From CALGSZ01 sp042408955 (GTDB lineage: Bacteria; Chloroflexota; Chloroflexia; Thermomicrobiales; UBA6265), in contig JBHOQQ010000066.1 in assembly GCA_042408955.1 (NCBI GenBank), forward strand, positions 62,001 to 126,000: a stretch of DNA of 64,000 bases. The letters run 5' to 3'. The notes under the pieces are model-generated. The model was not told the origin of the DNA, did not search any database, and saw only the letters and a program-made list of their open reading frames with translations. Made by a program: the position numbers and the translations under genes. Below are positions 26,049-35,828 of this stretch, one piece after another. The first letter of the stretch is position 1. Each line of letters starts with the position of its first letter.

Positions 26049-27683
26049 ATGATGTCAGCCGCGCAAGGAGCTCATGCACTCGGCAAGAAACGCCCCCGGG
26101 CGCTGAGCCTACGTGCTCGCCTCACGCTGTCGCACAGCTTTGTGATCCTGCTCGCGCTGGCGCTGGTCGTCCTCTTCAGCGCCGCGTTTTTGCGCCGGTA
26201 CGAGGCCGCAGCCGCCCATGAGCGCATTCGGGTCGTTGCCAGTACACTGACCGTCGCCGCAAACCGGCTCGCGCGCGTCAATCTACCGAACCGGCGCATG
26301 GTCAACGAACTCGTCACCGTCTTCGACGCTCAGGCGGAAGCGCTAGACGTGCGCCTCCTGATCGTCCGGCCAAATGGCTTTGTCGTCTACGACAGCGCAC
26401 CTGGTCACCCGCTGGAAGGCACGACACTCGATGCGTACGCCAGCGCGATCGAGGAAACGATGGCCAGTGCCCGCCGCCACGCGGGGATCATCACGCGCTT
26501 TGTCGAGGCAGACGCGGACGCCGATCCACTCACCGGATATACCGTGGCAATTTCCGCTGGCGGTATTGCGGACCCACGCGCGGCGCTGGTGATTGCCAGC
26601 CCTCCGCGGCGCTTTCCGCTTCTTGGGCTTGTGCTGCCGCGGTTGCTGGTCGTGGCCGGCATCTCGCTAGCGATCGCTTCGCTCGCCGCGCTCGCGCTTA
26701 GCCGGCGTATCTCAGCACCCGTCCACCGGTTGACGGAGGCAGCAAACGCCATGGCATCGGGCCAGTTGGAGCAAGCTGTGCCTGGGGAAGGGCCAGATGA
26801 GCTCGGTCAGCTCGTCGGAAGCTTCAACGCGATGTCTCGTCAGGTCGCAACGGCCGCGCGTAGCCAGCGAGAGCTCTTGGCTAACGTTGCCCACGAGCTG
26901 CGCACGCCACTGACGTCGGTACAGGGCTATGCCCAAGCCCTGCGTGATGGTGTGCTCGCGAGCGCCCAGGAACGGGAGCAAGCGCTGGCGGTGATCGGCA
27001 GGGAAGCGGAGCGCATGGCAAGCCTCATTGGTCAACTGCTCGATCTGGCGCGCCTGGAGTCTGGCCAGGCCCGATTGCGCCTCCAGCCGGTGCCTGCTGC
27101 CGGCCTCCTGAATCGCATTACTGAGCGCTTCGCTCCCGAGGCAAGCAGCAAGGGTATTCGCCTCATAACGTCCGCCGAGCCGGACCTGATGATTCAGGGA
27201 GACGAGGACCGGCTGCTCCAGCTCGTGAGCAATCTCGTCAGCAATGCGCTCCGCCATACGCCTGCTGGTGGCACCATCAACCTATCCGCCTCGCCCGCGC
27301 TGGCCGTCGGGCGCGATGCTCAGACCCAAGTATGCCTGACCGTGGCCGACACCGGCGAAGGCATCCCCGGCGATATGCTTCCACGCGTCTTCGATCGATT
27401 TGTTCGCGCCGCTGACATTGGATCGCCTGCTGATGTACAACCGGCGTCCGGCGCCGGCCAGCACGACCGGCCCGGCTTCGGTCTCGGACTTGCCATCGTG
27501 CGGGAGATTGTCGCGCTTCACGGCGGGACGATCACCGTAGCCAGCCAAGTGGGCCAGGGAACAACGTTCACAGTGCATCTGCCAGCAGCCACGCCTCAAA
27601 ACACCGGACGCGATCAGCCTCTTCGGCACGTCCAAGCCGTCGAGGACGTGAGGGCCACGGGACAGGCACTCAGCGCCGAATGA
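26049..27683 (+). CDS. Sensor histidine kinase
   Basis: This 544-residue membrane kinase has a TM helix (SFVILLALALVVLFSAAFL), an extracytoplasmic sensor of about 130 residues, a second TM helix (LLVVAGISLAIASLAALAL), a HAMP linker (RLTEAANAMASGQLEQAV), the HisKA site VAHELRTPLTS (His about residue 282), and an HATPase_c domain with NLVSNALRHTP, DTGEGIP and GFGLGLAIV. It autophosphorylates and passes the phosphate to the regulator just upstream. ATG codons at 26049 and 26052 are both possible. Confidence 0.93.
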   Translation: MMSAAQGAHALGKKRPRALSLRARLTLSHSFVILLALALVVLFSAAFLRRYEAAAAHERIRVVASTLTVAANRLARVNLPNRRMVNELVTVFDAQAEALDVRLLIVRPNGFVVYDSAPGHPLEGTTLDAYASAIEETMASARRHAGIITRFVEADADADPLTGYTVAISAGGIADPRAALVIASPPRRFPLLGLVLPRLLVVAGISLAIASLAALALSRRISAPVHRLTEAANAMASGQLEQAVPGEGPDELGQLVGSFNAMSRQVATAARSQRELLANVAHELRTPLTSVQGYAQALRDGVLASAQEREQALAVIGREAERMASLIGQLLDLARLESGQARLRLQPVPAAGLLNRITERFAPEASSKGIRLITSAEPDLMIQGDEDRLLQLVSNLVSNALRHTPAGGTINLSASPALAVGRDAQTQVCLTVADTGEGIPGDMLPRVFDRFVRAADIGSPADVQPASGAGQHDRPGFGLGLAIVREIVALHGGTITVASQVGQGTTFTVHLPAATPQNTGRDQPLRHVQAVEDVRATGQALSAE

Positions 27684-27894
27684 AACAGACCGGCACGCCA
27701 AACGGGTGACCCACCACCAGCCAGGTTCCACGCCGTCATTCCACGCCGTGCAGCTTGGTAGGCAGAACCATGCCGCGCACGCTGCCGTTCGCGCAGGAGT
27801 AAGGATGCGGCGTGTTCGTCCCGATTGAATCATGAACAGCATCGTGACAGGTGCAGTGATGGTGTGGCTGGAGATCATTTGCTGGTGCCTCGCA

Positions 27895-28153
27895 CCCGTC
27901 ATCCCGCGCGGAGCAAGCGATCTCGCCGCGTCCTCATCGAGCAACTGAGCAACGCAGTGCGCTATGGCCAATCACCCGTCATCCCATTCGCGGTAGCGCG
28001 GGAGTGCGGAGCGAGGGATCTCTTCGCAAGCGCTCAGCCCTCAGCGATCAGCCATCAGGATACGAAGATAGGGCGGCGCACCGATGCCTGACAGCTGACG
28101 GCAGATGGCTGATGGCTCCTCGCGAGAGATTCCTCGCTTCGCTCGGAATGACG
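27895..28153. repeat. Dispersed inverted element with 7-bp repeats, copy C
   Basis: Left arms lie at 27897-27925 and 27977-28030, the second with CCCATTCGCGG and GGAGCGAGGGATCTC as in copy A. Four exact 7-base steps (CTCAGCC, CTCAGCG, ATCAGCC, ATCAGGA) occupy 28033-28060, and four of the opposite sense (CTGACAG, CTGACGG, CAGATGG, CTGATGG) occupy 28088-28115. An inverted arm with GAGAGATTCCTCGCTTCG runs 28120-28152. The flanking part of this 600-base gap holds no gene. Confidence 0.75.
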
Positions 28154-28283
28154 CTGTCGTCCCTGGGATGACGGGACGGCGGCTTCCGCTGCGGGATGAC
28201 CGAAGTAGGCTTTTCGTTCGGCACCTTGATAAGAATGGCGACGGGCATTCAGCCACATCGTTCGAGAGCAAGGATGGTCCTTG

Positions 28284-28835
28284 CTAGGGCGCGGGTGTTG
28301 CCACGGGCGATTCGCCCGGCGTCGCCTCTGGCACCATCACGGTTACCGTGGGCACTGGTGGCGTTGCCTCGGTCACCGCCGGCATGGGCTCAACAACGAT
28401 GCGTTCTCCTTCGGCTGTGAACGGCCCGGTGGTTTGTGCACGCGCTCCCTCGCCCACCGTAATAACGTACCGCACCGTCAGGTGATTGCCACTGGCATCC
28501 ACCTCGATCTGAGCATGCACTTTGACGAGGGCTGCCATGATGCGCGCGGGGCCAGTCGCGTAGCCAACAACAGTCATGTCAGCGGTTCGCTCTCCTGTCG
28601 CTTGCCAGGAGCCAATCCGGGTGCCTTGCACATTCGTGCCTACGACCGTTCCTTCAGCGGTGAAGCTATACAGGCTTGGCGGCAGGGTGGGATCATCGGG
28701 GAAGGAAATGAGCCAGGCACCAACCAGCGGGTGCGTTGAATCCGAAGGTTCCTGAGCGAGCGCCCGTGCGCCTGCTAGCACAATTACGGCCGTAACCACG
28801 AACATCGCGACTATACCCAAAGCTTTGCGAGTCAT
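28284..28835 (-). CDS. Secreted hypothetical protein
   Basis: This 183-residue product has a signal peptide (MTRKALGIVAMFVVTAVIVLAGARALAQ) and a lipocalin-like beta-rich body (HPLVGAWLISFPDDP, GTRIGSWQATGERTADM). A Thr/Pro/Val-rich tail ends in ATPAP and may be a linker or surface region. Function is unknown. ATG at 28835 is used because GGAGGAG lies eight bases upstream. It lies downstream of the next small gene on the minus strand. Confidence 0.8.
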   Translation of the reverse strand: MTRKALGIVAMFVVTAVIVLAGARALAQEPSDSTHPLVGAWLISFPDDPTLPPSLYSFTAEGTVVGTNVQGTRIGSWQATGERTADMTVVGYATGPARIMAALVKVHAQIEVDASGNHLTVRYVITVGEGARAQTTGPFTAEGERIVVEPMPAVTEATPPVPTVTVMVPEATPGESPVATPAP

Positions 28836-28927
28836 CGCAGTCTCCTCCATCATCGTAGCCTTCCATCGTCGCTCCTAGCGCACTGCCGTGCCCACACACG
28901 GCACGTGCCATGCCTTTCAGTATTGCG

Positions 28928-29293
28928 CTATGCGCGGACGATGATCTTCCCGCCGCGCGTGACAATCAGGTATTCGCCGCTACTCCGGCGGAACAGCACC
29001 TCAACCTCCGGCACAATCTCGACCGCGACGACGCTCGTAAAGACGACCGTCGCGGCGGACGAAATCACATCAACGCGCCGAATTGAGGGCCAGAGTGTGA
29101 CGAGCGCTTCGGGTCGAAGGTGTGAGCCGGGCACAAGAACTTGATAAACCTCTGCACCCGGCAAGCGGAACGGCGCCGGCCGCGCCTCAAGCCCGAGCGT
29201 CTCGGCGATCATGCCAACTGCCGAGGCGTCATACGACACACGCCGGACTCGGCTGATGCCCGGCGGTGCAGCCTCCTGTGAATCATTCGCCAT
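28928..29293 (-). CDS. Conserved hypothetical protein
   Basis: The 121-residue protein is chosen to start at MANDSQEAAPPG, since GGAG lies six bases upstream and the longer frame looks non-coding. It has a beta-rich C-terminal half (VVFTSVVAVEIVPEVEVLFRR, EYLIVTRGGKIIVRA). No signal peptide and no named family are seen. It lies 92 bases upstream of the exported protein gene and may share its promoter. Confidence 0.65.
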   Translation of the reverse strand: MANDSQEAAPPGISRVRRVSYDASAVGMIAETLGLEARPAPFRLPGAEVYQVLVPGSHLRPEALVTLWPSIRRVDVISSAATVVFTSVVAVEIVPEVEVLFRRSSGEYLIVTRGGKIIVRA

Positions 29294-29481
29294 TGGCCAC
29301 TCCGAACGTTGAGCAATGCTGCTTGCTCGATCCTCGCGGGAATTGTCGCGGTACTTACGTCCCGGCAAGGATTATGACGTTTCGGTGGCTTTGCCCTGTA
29401 TTATTGGGTAGTACTCTTGGGCTAGGCCATTTGCCCTAGCCTGAACGGTTGGCAGGCGGGATAAGCAAGGGGGAGGAGAAC

Positions 29482-30117
29482 ATGGACGGCGTGCATGGAC
29501 TGCGGAAGCGGCCGGTGACGCGCCTCTGGTACCGGCGGATCCCTGAGCCAATCGGCGCCCACGATCTCCTGGATCGCGTGCTCGATCCTGACATCGGCAC
29601 AGATGAGCTTTTTTCCGGTCTCCTTCCCGACCGAATCGAGCACGACAACGGCAACGCGGCCATGGAGAGACAGACGGACCCCACCCCGAGCGCGCAGGTT
29701 ACAACCGGCGACAATGACCGCTTCGCCCTGCGGTCGGAGGTGAAGCTGACTCCCGTCCTTCACGGCTTGCCCGCTGGCTGGCAGGACGAGTGGCGTACCG
29801 TTCCCGCAACCGCGCCCGCCCTCTTATTGGCCGGGTCGAGCCTCCTCGATGCGCGCGTTCCCGGCCCAGTGCTGCGTCCAGGGTGCAGGTATCGCGTCGT
29901 GGGTTTGCAAAACGGTGTCGTTGCCCTCGCTGTTGCTTCCCCAGATGGCGAGGTAGCTAGAGGATTCTGCGCGGCGGTCGACCTCGGTTGCATCGACTCA
30001 CGGTTTGCCGCTCGTTCGGCCACACGCCAGCTTGGAGCGGCTGCCGGGTCGCTACGTTCCAAAGTCCAACGCGTGAGTTGGAGCCTGGCTCAAACGACGT
30101 CTTCGCTGTTGAGTTAG
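29482..30117 (+). CDS. Hypothetical protein
   Basis: This 211-residue frame has a strong GGGGGAGGAG five bases before the ATG, which is the main support. Its first 150 residues use codons like the neighbouring genes, but the last 50 look less coding. I see no recognised domain. An opposite open frame on the minus strand (29422-29763) also looks protein-like, so the strand is not certain. The upstream hairpin GGCTAGG / CCTAGCC (about 29412-29433) could be a leader element. Confidence 0.4.
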   Translation: MDGVHGLRKRPVTRLWYRRIPEPIGAHDLLDRVLDPDIGTDELFSGLLPDRIEHDNGNAAMERQTDPTPSAQVTTGDNDRFALRSEVKLTPVLHGLPAGWQDEWRTVPATAPALLLAGSSLLDARVPGPVLRPGCRYRVVGLQNGVVALAVASPDGEVARGFCAAVDLGCIDSRFAARSATRQLGAAAGSLRSKVQRVSWSLAQTTSSLLS

Positions 30118-30303
30118 CGAGCCGCGAGGCGCGTGTCCCGGCGCCCGCGGTCACGCTGTTTGGCCTCCTGCGTTTCACGCTCCTCCTGCCCTAAGCGACC
30201 GGCGTCACGCATCGCCTGCGCGGCGCCGTTCGCTTGGGCGTTGCTGGTGGGCCGCTATACTGCCCCTCGAAACGTTAGGCAGATTCAGCGAGGGAGGGTG
30301 GCA

Positions 30304-31293
30304 GTGAACGCGGCGACCGGCGTCACATCCGGATTAGCGAGTATTCCGATCACCGTTGACGATGTGCGGGCGGCAGCGCGCCACATCTCCACGTTGGTGC
30401 ATCGCACTCCCTTGATGACGAGCCGGAGCCTCAGTCAGCGCACCGGCACCGATCTCCGGCTCAAGGCGGAAAATCTCCAGCGCACTGGTTCATTCAAGCC
30501 GCGCGGCGCGTTCAACGCGCTCCTGCAACTCGATCCCGCGGCGCGAGCACGCGGCGTCGTCACCTTCTCCGCCGGGAACCATGGTCAGGCACTCGCGTTC
30601 GCGGCCTCGCAGCTAGGTGTTCGCTGCACCGTCTTCATGGCGCAAAACGCGGTACCGGCAAAGGTCGAAGCGATCCGCGGCTATGGCGCCGAGATTCGTT
30701 TCGGCGCAGATATCACCGGCGCGTTCCAGGCGATGGAAGCGTTCTGCCAGGAAACGGGCGCCGTCTTCGTGTCACCGTTCGCTGATCCGGCGGTCATTGC
30801 GGGACAAGGGACTGTCGGGCTGGAGATCCTGGAAGATGATGCGCTCGTCGAGCAGATCGTGGTGCCGGTTGGCGGCGGCGGTTTGATCGCAGGCATTGCT
30901 TTGGCAGTCAAGGCGCTACGCCCTGACGTGCGCATCATCGGCGTCGAGCCCGAGGGATCGGCAGCGGTGCTCCGCGCCCTTGAAGCAGGTAAGCCGGTTC
31001 GCCTTGAGCGTAACGCGACGATCGCCGATGGCTTAGCGGCGCCATTCACGGCGGATCTGCCACTTGCCATCATTCGCCGCGACGTGGATGACATTGTGCT
31101 CGTGACGGACGATGAGATCGTGGCCGCTCTCCGCGTTGTTTTGGAGCGGACGAAGCTGCTCGTCGAACCGGCTGGCGCTGCCGCGGTAGCTGCCCTCATG
31201 ACTGGCAAGGCGGGTGCGCCGGTCGGCGCGCGCACTGTGGCTGTGCTCAGCGGGGGCAACGTCGACCTTGCTCGCATGAAATCATTGCTGTAG
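30304..31293 (+). CDS. Threonine/serine dehydratase (PLP-dependent)
   Basis: This 329-residue enzyme is a fold-type II PLP protein that deaminates threonine or serine to a 2-oxoacid and ammonia. The PLP lysine lies in GSFKPRGAFNAL near residue 65, the phosphate-binding loop is GGGGLIAG, and the C-terminus LSGGNVDLARMKSLL matches TdcB/IlvA-like proteins. It has no C-terminal ACT regulatory domain, so it resembles the catabolic type. The start GTG at 30304 has AGGGAGGG five bases upstream; the longer ATG frame begins in non-coding sequence. Confidence 0.92.
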   Translation: MNAATGVTSGLASIPITVDDVRAAARHISTLVHRTPLMTSRSLSQRTGTDLRLKAENLQRTGSFKPRGAFNALLQLDPAARARGVVTFSAGNHGQALAFAASQLGVRCTVFMAQNAVPAKVEAIRGYGAEIRFGADITGAFQAMEAFCQETGAVFVSPFADPAVIAGQGTVGLEILEDDALVEQIVVPVGGGGLIAGIALAVKALRPDVRIIGVEPEGSAAVLRALEAGKPVRLERNATIADGLAAPFTADLPLAIIRRDVDDIVLVTDDEIVAALRVVLERTKLLVEPAGAAAVAALMTGKAGAPVGARTVAVLSGGNVDLARMKSLL

Positions 31294-31487
31294 CTAGCCA
31301 ATTCGAGCGAACGCTTACCGCCGGGCAGAACCTAGCCGTTCGGCCGTGCTATCGTGTTGTGCGGCAGGATGGTTGCTCACGGATCACCAGGACCACTCGT
31401 GTCCAGCCCACCGTCGCCGTCGGGAGCAACCCATGCTCAGGGACGGGCGCTGGGTGCGAGTCCGATTCGGCGAAGGAGCGTTGTCTC

Positions 31488-32840
31488 ATGATCTCTGCCA
31501 GTCACCAACCTTCGCGCCGCCAAATGCTCCGGCGAATGCTCGCGATCGGGGTAGGTCAAGCGCTCGCGATGCGCCAGCCAGGATGGGCACGCGCTGCCCA
31601 GTTGAGCGGCAAGATCACCGTGGGCTACGAGGATCCGGTCGGCGTCTTGCAGCCACAGATTGACCTTGCGGTTCAGGCAGTCACTACAGCGCATCCCAAT
31701 GTCGAAATCGAGCTCCGCAAGGCTCCTGGCGGAAACTTCGCCACCCAGATCTTCCTCGCCCTCAGCACGAGACGCGCGCCAGACGTGTTCTTGCTGAACA
31801 GCTTGGGGATCGGCGAGCTTGCCGCGGCAGGGTTCCTTGCGCCGCTCGATCCGTATCTCGCCACGTGGGACGGCTGGGCTCAGTATCCAGAGATGATCAA
31901 GCAAGCGCTCACGTTCGAAGCTCACGTCTGGGCGTTGCCGTTCGTGCTGGACACGCACTTCCTGTACTACCGAAAAGATCTGTTCGAGCGTGCTGGCTTG
32001 CCGCGGGAATGGCAGCCGGCCACACCAGAAGACATTCTTGCCGCTGCACGTCAGATCCATGAGCGATTGCCAGATGTGGTGCCCTATGCGCTCTACGCGG
32101 GCGCCAACGGTGGCAATGGCACAGCGACCCGCGGTTTGCTGCCTCTCATCTATGCCTATGGTGGCGCCATGCAGGACGAGCAAGGAAGATGGATCATCGA
32201 CTCCTGCCCACTGCGCAAGGCGCTGCACTATTACGAGATCGCCTACCAAGTCGATCGCACGGTTCCGCAGCAAGTCATGACCGCGGCCGACCCGATCAAG
32301 ACGATGCGCGAGCTCTTCATCAACGGTGGACTTGCAATCGTGTTTGAAGGCAGTTGGACCTATGGTGAGTGGGAACGCGCCGATCCAGATACGACCGAGC
32401 GGGAGATCGGCTATCGCCTCTTCCCAGCCGCCGATGGCCGTCCACCCTTTACCATTGGCGGCTTGGGCAATGCCTGGTACATGAACGCGCTGACCAAGAA
32501 TCCGGATCTGGCGTGGGCGTTTATTGCTGCCATGAACACCCGCGAAGCACAAGTTGCGCTCAATATCGCCGATCTTCACATCCCGCCGCGGGCCGATGCC
32601 GCCGCCGATCCGGCGTTTCACGCAACCGAATTTCGCAAAGCGATGATTGCCAGCATCGAAGCCATTCGCATCGCTCCGCCCGATCCGGCGTATCGCCAGT
32701 TGGTGGGGATCGTCCAGAATGGAACCGGATTCGTGGCCTCAGGCGAGGCGACGGCGGATGAGGCGCTTGAGCGGTACGCGGACGAGCTCACGCGGGTGCT
32801 TGGGGCGGACAACGTCGTGAAACAGCCATGCGCTGAATAG
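31488..32840 (+). CDS. Sugar ABC transporter solute-binding protein
   Basis: The 450-residue protein is an extracellular solute-binding protein of family 1. It begins with a Tat/Sec-like signal (SRRQMLRRMLAIGVGQALA) and continues with GKITVGYEDPVGVL, KAPGGNFATQIFLAL, NSLGIGELAAAGFLAPLDPYL and AFEGSWTYGEW-like ligand-binding segments. AAGGAG nine bases before ATG 31488 sets the start. It is followed by two permease genes, so it binds the sugar in the outer space and delivers it to the membrane pair. No ATPase is encoded nearby. Confidence 0.9.
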   Translation: MISASHQPSRRQMLRRMLAIGVGQALAMRQPGWARAAQLSGKITVGYEDPVGVLQPQIDLAVQAVTTAHPNVEIELRKAPGGNFATQIFLALSTRRAPDVFLLNSLGIGELAAAGFLAPLDPYLATWDGWAQYPEMIKQALTFEAHVWALPFVLDTHFLYYRKDLFERAGLPREWQPATPEDILAAARQIHERLPDVVPYALYAGANGGNGTATRGLLPLIYAYGGAMQDEQGRWIIDSCPLRKALHYYEIAYQVDRTVPQQVMTAADPIKTMRELFINGGLAIVFEGSWTYGEWERADPDTTEREIGYRLFPAADGRPPFTIGGLGNAWYMNALTKNPDLAWAFIAAMNTREAQVALNIADLHIPPRADAAADPAFHATEFRKAMIASIEAIRIAPPDPAYRQLVGIVQNGTGFVASGEATADEALERYADELTRVLGADNVVKQPCAE

Positions 32841-32905
32841 ATGCCTGAGCGCCCAGGAGCCTGGTATGTCACCCGGTGCTCCGCTCCCATTTCTGGGGAA
32901 CCATC

Positions 32906-33874
32906 ATGTCGCTGCAGGACGTCGTCACCGATGTGCGCTTGGAGAAGGAACAGGATCTGAGGTGGCGTGGTCGGCGCTGCGCGTCATTTACGAGAGCCTC
33001 GGTATTTCGCCACGCGCCATACCTACTGGCGATGCTTCCAGCAGCCCTGCTGTTGTCACTGTTTTTCGTCGTGCCGGTCGCTTGGGCGCTGTACACGAGC
33101 CTGACAGACCGAGCCTTGCTTGGATTCGGCGCGCAAGAGACACGCTTCATCGGCCTCGCCAATTACCGGCGGCTCTTCGAGTACGTTGAATTTCCGCGCA
33201 TCGTGCGCAACTCGATCATCTTTGTCCTTGGTGCGGCAGTAGTTGGTCAGACCGGCGGGGGATTGTTGCTCGCGCTGCTGCTGCGCTACGCGGACCGGCA
33301 ACGAATCCGCCTGGGGCAGCTTGGCTTCGCGGCGGTCATCATTGCCTGGATCACGCCGCCGTTGGTGGCGGGCTCGATGTGGGGCGAGTTGCTCGATGCC
33401 TACGGCCTGGTTAATCGCCTCTCCATGACGGTGGGCCTCGGCCGGCTCGATTTGCTAGCGCAGCATCCGATGCTCTCGGTCATCGTAGCCGAGGCATGGC
33501 GGGGCGCCGGTCTTCCGATGATCTTGCTGCTCGCCGGCTTGCAAATGATTCCTAAGAGCGTCTACGAGGCGGCACTCGTTGATGGCGCTGGTCCACTCCG
33601 GCGCCTCGTTGACATCACGCTGCCATTGATCCGGCCGCAACTAGCCCTTTCTCTTATGGTCACCACCATCATGACCATGGGGAGTTTCCTGGTCATTCTG
33701 GTAATGACCAATGGCGACCCTGCCTTTGGCACGGAAACCCTCGCACTCTTTGCCTTTCACCGCGCGATTGGCGTCGACTTTCAAATCGGGTATGGCGCGG
33801 CGATCTCAACCGTGTTGCTCGCCATCAATCTCATGTTCGCCGCGGCTTACTTACTGTGGGCTCGGGAACGGTGA
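32906..33874 (+). CDS. Sugar ABC transporter permease (MalF-type)
   Basis: The 322-residue protein has six predicted TM helices and a typical N-terminal cytoplasmic segment. The EAA loop EAALVDGAGPLRRLVDITLP contacts the missing ATPase. It forms a heterodimer with the next permease. ATG at 32906 is preferred to an upstream in-frame start. The next gene overlaps by four bases. Confidence 0.92.
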   Translation: MSLQDVVTDVRLEKEQDLRWRGRRCASFTRASVFRHAPYLLAMLPAALLLSLFFVVPVAWALYTSLTDRALLGFGAQETRFIGLANYRRLFEYVEFPRIVRNSIIFVLGAAVVGQTGGGLLLALLLRYADRQRIRLGQLGFAAVIIAWITPPLVAGSMWGELLDAYGLVNRLSMTVGLGRLDLLAQHPMLSVIVAEAWRGAGLPMILLLAGLQMIPKSVYEAALVDGAGPLRRLVDITLPLIRPQLALSLMVTTIMTMGSFLVILVMTNGDPAFGTETLALFAFHRAIGVDFQIGYGAAISTVLLAINLMFAAAYLLWARER

Positions 33875-34719
33875 TACGCGTGCGGGTGTCGAAGCGATCG
33901 CCATCTCGATGGCAGCGCCTCGTCGCGCGAGGTGGAGCCTATGTTGCCTTGCTGGCGGTCATCCTCGTCTTTGGCGGACCATGTATCTGGCTCATCTCGA
34001 CCGCCGTAAACCGGGGAGCAACGGATGTGCCCTGGCCGAGCGAGCCCACCCTAGCGCACTTCCGCAGATTATTCGAAGAGCGAAACGCTGGGCGGGGCCT
34101 CAAGAACAGCCTGATCGTCGCAACCTGCGCGATGTCCGTCACGACCCTCTTTAGCTCGCTTGCGGGTTACGGCTTGTCCCGAGGACCTCTCCGGCGCCGG
34201 ACCGCCATCGGGTACGGCGTGCTGTTGCTTCAGACATTCCCTCTGTCCGTGACCATGGTGCCCATATATGACTTGGCTATCCGGCTGGGACTCCAGGGCA
34301 CCTATCTCGGGCTGATCATATCGCACGCGGCAATCTCGCTACCGCTGTCCACCTGGCTGATGAAAACGTCGTGCGATGGCGTGCCGCGCGACTATGATGA
34401 GGCCGCCTGGCTGGATGGGGCCTCCGCGTTTCGTGTTTGGCGGGACATCATCGTCCCCATGACTGCTTCCGGCTTGGCCGTCACCGCAGGCTTTGCCTTC
34501 TCGACGGCCTGGGCAGAGGTACTGATGGCGGTCGTTTTACTCTCAATCGGCGATTACGCCAAGGAAACGCTTCCGTTTCAGTTCTATTACCAAGTCGGGG
34601 ACGAAGCCGGTGTCGTCGCAGCGCTGGCCGTGCTGTACATCCTCCCGGTGGTCGGCGTGTTTCTCCTCTTGCGCCGGCTGATCATTCGCGGCGTGGTGGA
34701 AGGGACCCAAGGTTTTTGA
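33871..34719 (+). CDS. Sugar ABC transporter permease (MalG-type)
   Basis: This 282-residue permease has six TM helices and the EAA motif DYDEAAWLDGASAFRVWRDI. It starts at GTG 33871, which overlaps the previous stop as GTGA; GTG at 33856 in the same frame is another option. It works with the upstream permease and solute-binding protein to import a sugar. The ATP-binding subunit is presumably shared from elsewhere in the genome, as is common for MalK/MsmK. Confidence 0.92.
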   Translation: MIRVRVSKRSPSRWQRLVARGGAYVALLAVILVFGGPCIWLISTAVNRGATDVPWPSEPTLAHFRRLFEERNAGRGLKNSLIVATCAMSVTTLFSSLAGYGLSRGPLRRRTAIGYGVLLLQTFPLSVTMVPIYDLAIRLGLQGTYLGLIISHAAISLPLSTWLMKTSCDGVPRDYDEAAWLDGASAFRVWRDIIVPMTASGLAVTAGFAFSTAWAEVLMAVVLLSIGDYAKETLPFQFYYQVGDEAGVVAALAVLYILPVVGVFLLLRRLIIRGVVEGTQGF

Positions 34720-34766
34720 GCGCCAGTAGCTCCACGCGGAAAGCTACCGGCGCCAGGTCAAGCAGG

Positions 34767-35828
34767 TTATTGCGTGACCACGATCGTGCCAGTCATCCAG
34801 GGGTGTGGGTCGCAGTGAAATGCATAGGTTCCCGGAGTGGCAAAGGTCTGGCTAAAGGTCTGACCGGTCATCAACATGCCGGAGTCTTCCAATCCCTCCA
34901 GACCAAATGTGACCGTGTGAGGCACTGCGCTCTGGTTGATCCAGGTCACGGTCGATCCAGCCGGAATTTCGAGGTGCGCTGGAGAAAACGCCGGGCCACT
35001 CCCGGAGTCGACGATGAGCACCTGGGGTCCGCCGGCGACCGGTGCGGGTGGCAAAACGGCCGGGAGATCGAAAAGGTAAACGGTCACCACGGTCTGATGA
35101 TCTCCGCCATGGAGCAGTGCGATTCCAGCGCTGGTCGCACCATTGACCGGTTGAATGGCGATGGCGACTTCACCGGTGGCGGGATCTCCTGCGATCTGCC
35201 CGCATGCGACTGGCAGCATCGCTTCGGCAATCTGTTGGCGGACGGAAATGACACGCTGGCTCGCTAGGAGCGCGGGAAGAGACTCATCGAGCGTCGTGAC
35301 GCTCACGCGAGCGGCACCTCCCAATTCAGCCACTTCGCCAGCAATGGCGGGTTGGGGCTCACTGAGTTGGAATTGTGTTACGCCGAGACTTGAGCAGGTG
35401 CCTTCGGTGATGCTCATCGAGCGTGGCACGGGTGGTTGGGAGGCCGCGGTGGAGGGACCTTCCGCGACGTGCAGGGTGCCGAACGAGGTCCCTGAAAATG
35501 GAGAAATCTCGATGCGCCAGGACCAGTCTCCCGCACGCGGAAAGACGGCCTCTACGCGGTAGTGGCCGGTCTCACCGACTTGGGCTGCGGTGGCGGCAAG
35601 CGTCTCGCCACTCTCGCGATGTGTTGCGCGGAGGGACGCGGCTTCGAGATTGATCGGGCGAACATCGTGCTGCAAGACCGTGAAACCAATGGTCCATGGC
35701 ACCTCGACATAGGCTGGCGGAATCGGGCCGTCGAGGCGGATGGAGGCCCAGCCGCCGGAGAACGCCCCGGACGGACCGATGAAAGCAAGCAGAAGCGCGA
35801 GCAGGGTTGTGAGGCGGATGCGATTCAT
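34767..35828 (-). CDS. Secreted protein with C-terminal cupredoxin domain
   Basis: The 353-residue protein has a signal peptide (MNRIRLTTLLALLLAFIG), a beta-rich N-terminal domain with FixH-like character (SASIRLDGP, DVRPINLEAASLRATHRES), and a C-terminal plastocyanin-like domain. Type 1 copper ligands are visible: His in SAVPHTVTFG, Cys in FHCDPHPWM, then His and Met of the same motif. It probably carries electrons or stores copper outside the membrane. GGAGG lies seven bases before ATG 35828. Confidence 0.85.
   Translation of the reverse strand: MNRIRLTTLLALLLAFIGPSGAFSGGWASIRLDGPIPPAYVEVPWTIGFTVLQHDVRPINLEAASLRATHRESGETLAATAAQVGETGHYRVEAVFPRAGDWSWRIEISPFSGTSFGTLHVAEGPSTAASQPPVPRSMSITEGTCSSLGVTQFQLSEPQPAIAGEVAELGGAARVSVTTLDESLPALLASQRVISVRQQIAEAMLPVACGQIAGDPATGEVAIAIQPVNGATSAGIALLHGGDHQTVVTVYLFDLPAVLPPAPVAGGPQVLIVDSGSGPAFSPAHLEIPAGSTVTWINQSAVPHTVTFGLEGLEDSGMLMTGQTFSQTFATPGTYAFHCDPHPWMTGTIVVTQ

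Noticed and set aside
29422..29763. Minus-strand open frame opposite the 211-residue hypothetical gene.
   Set aside because: It lacks a good ribosome-binding site; the plus frame has GGGGGAGGAG, though the choice is not certain.
31437..32621. Minus-strand frame of 394 residues across the sugar-binding protein.
   Set aside because: No motifs; the plus-strand gene is a clear family-1 solute-binding protein.
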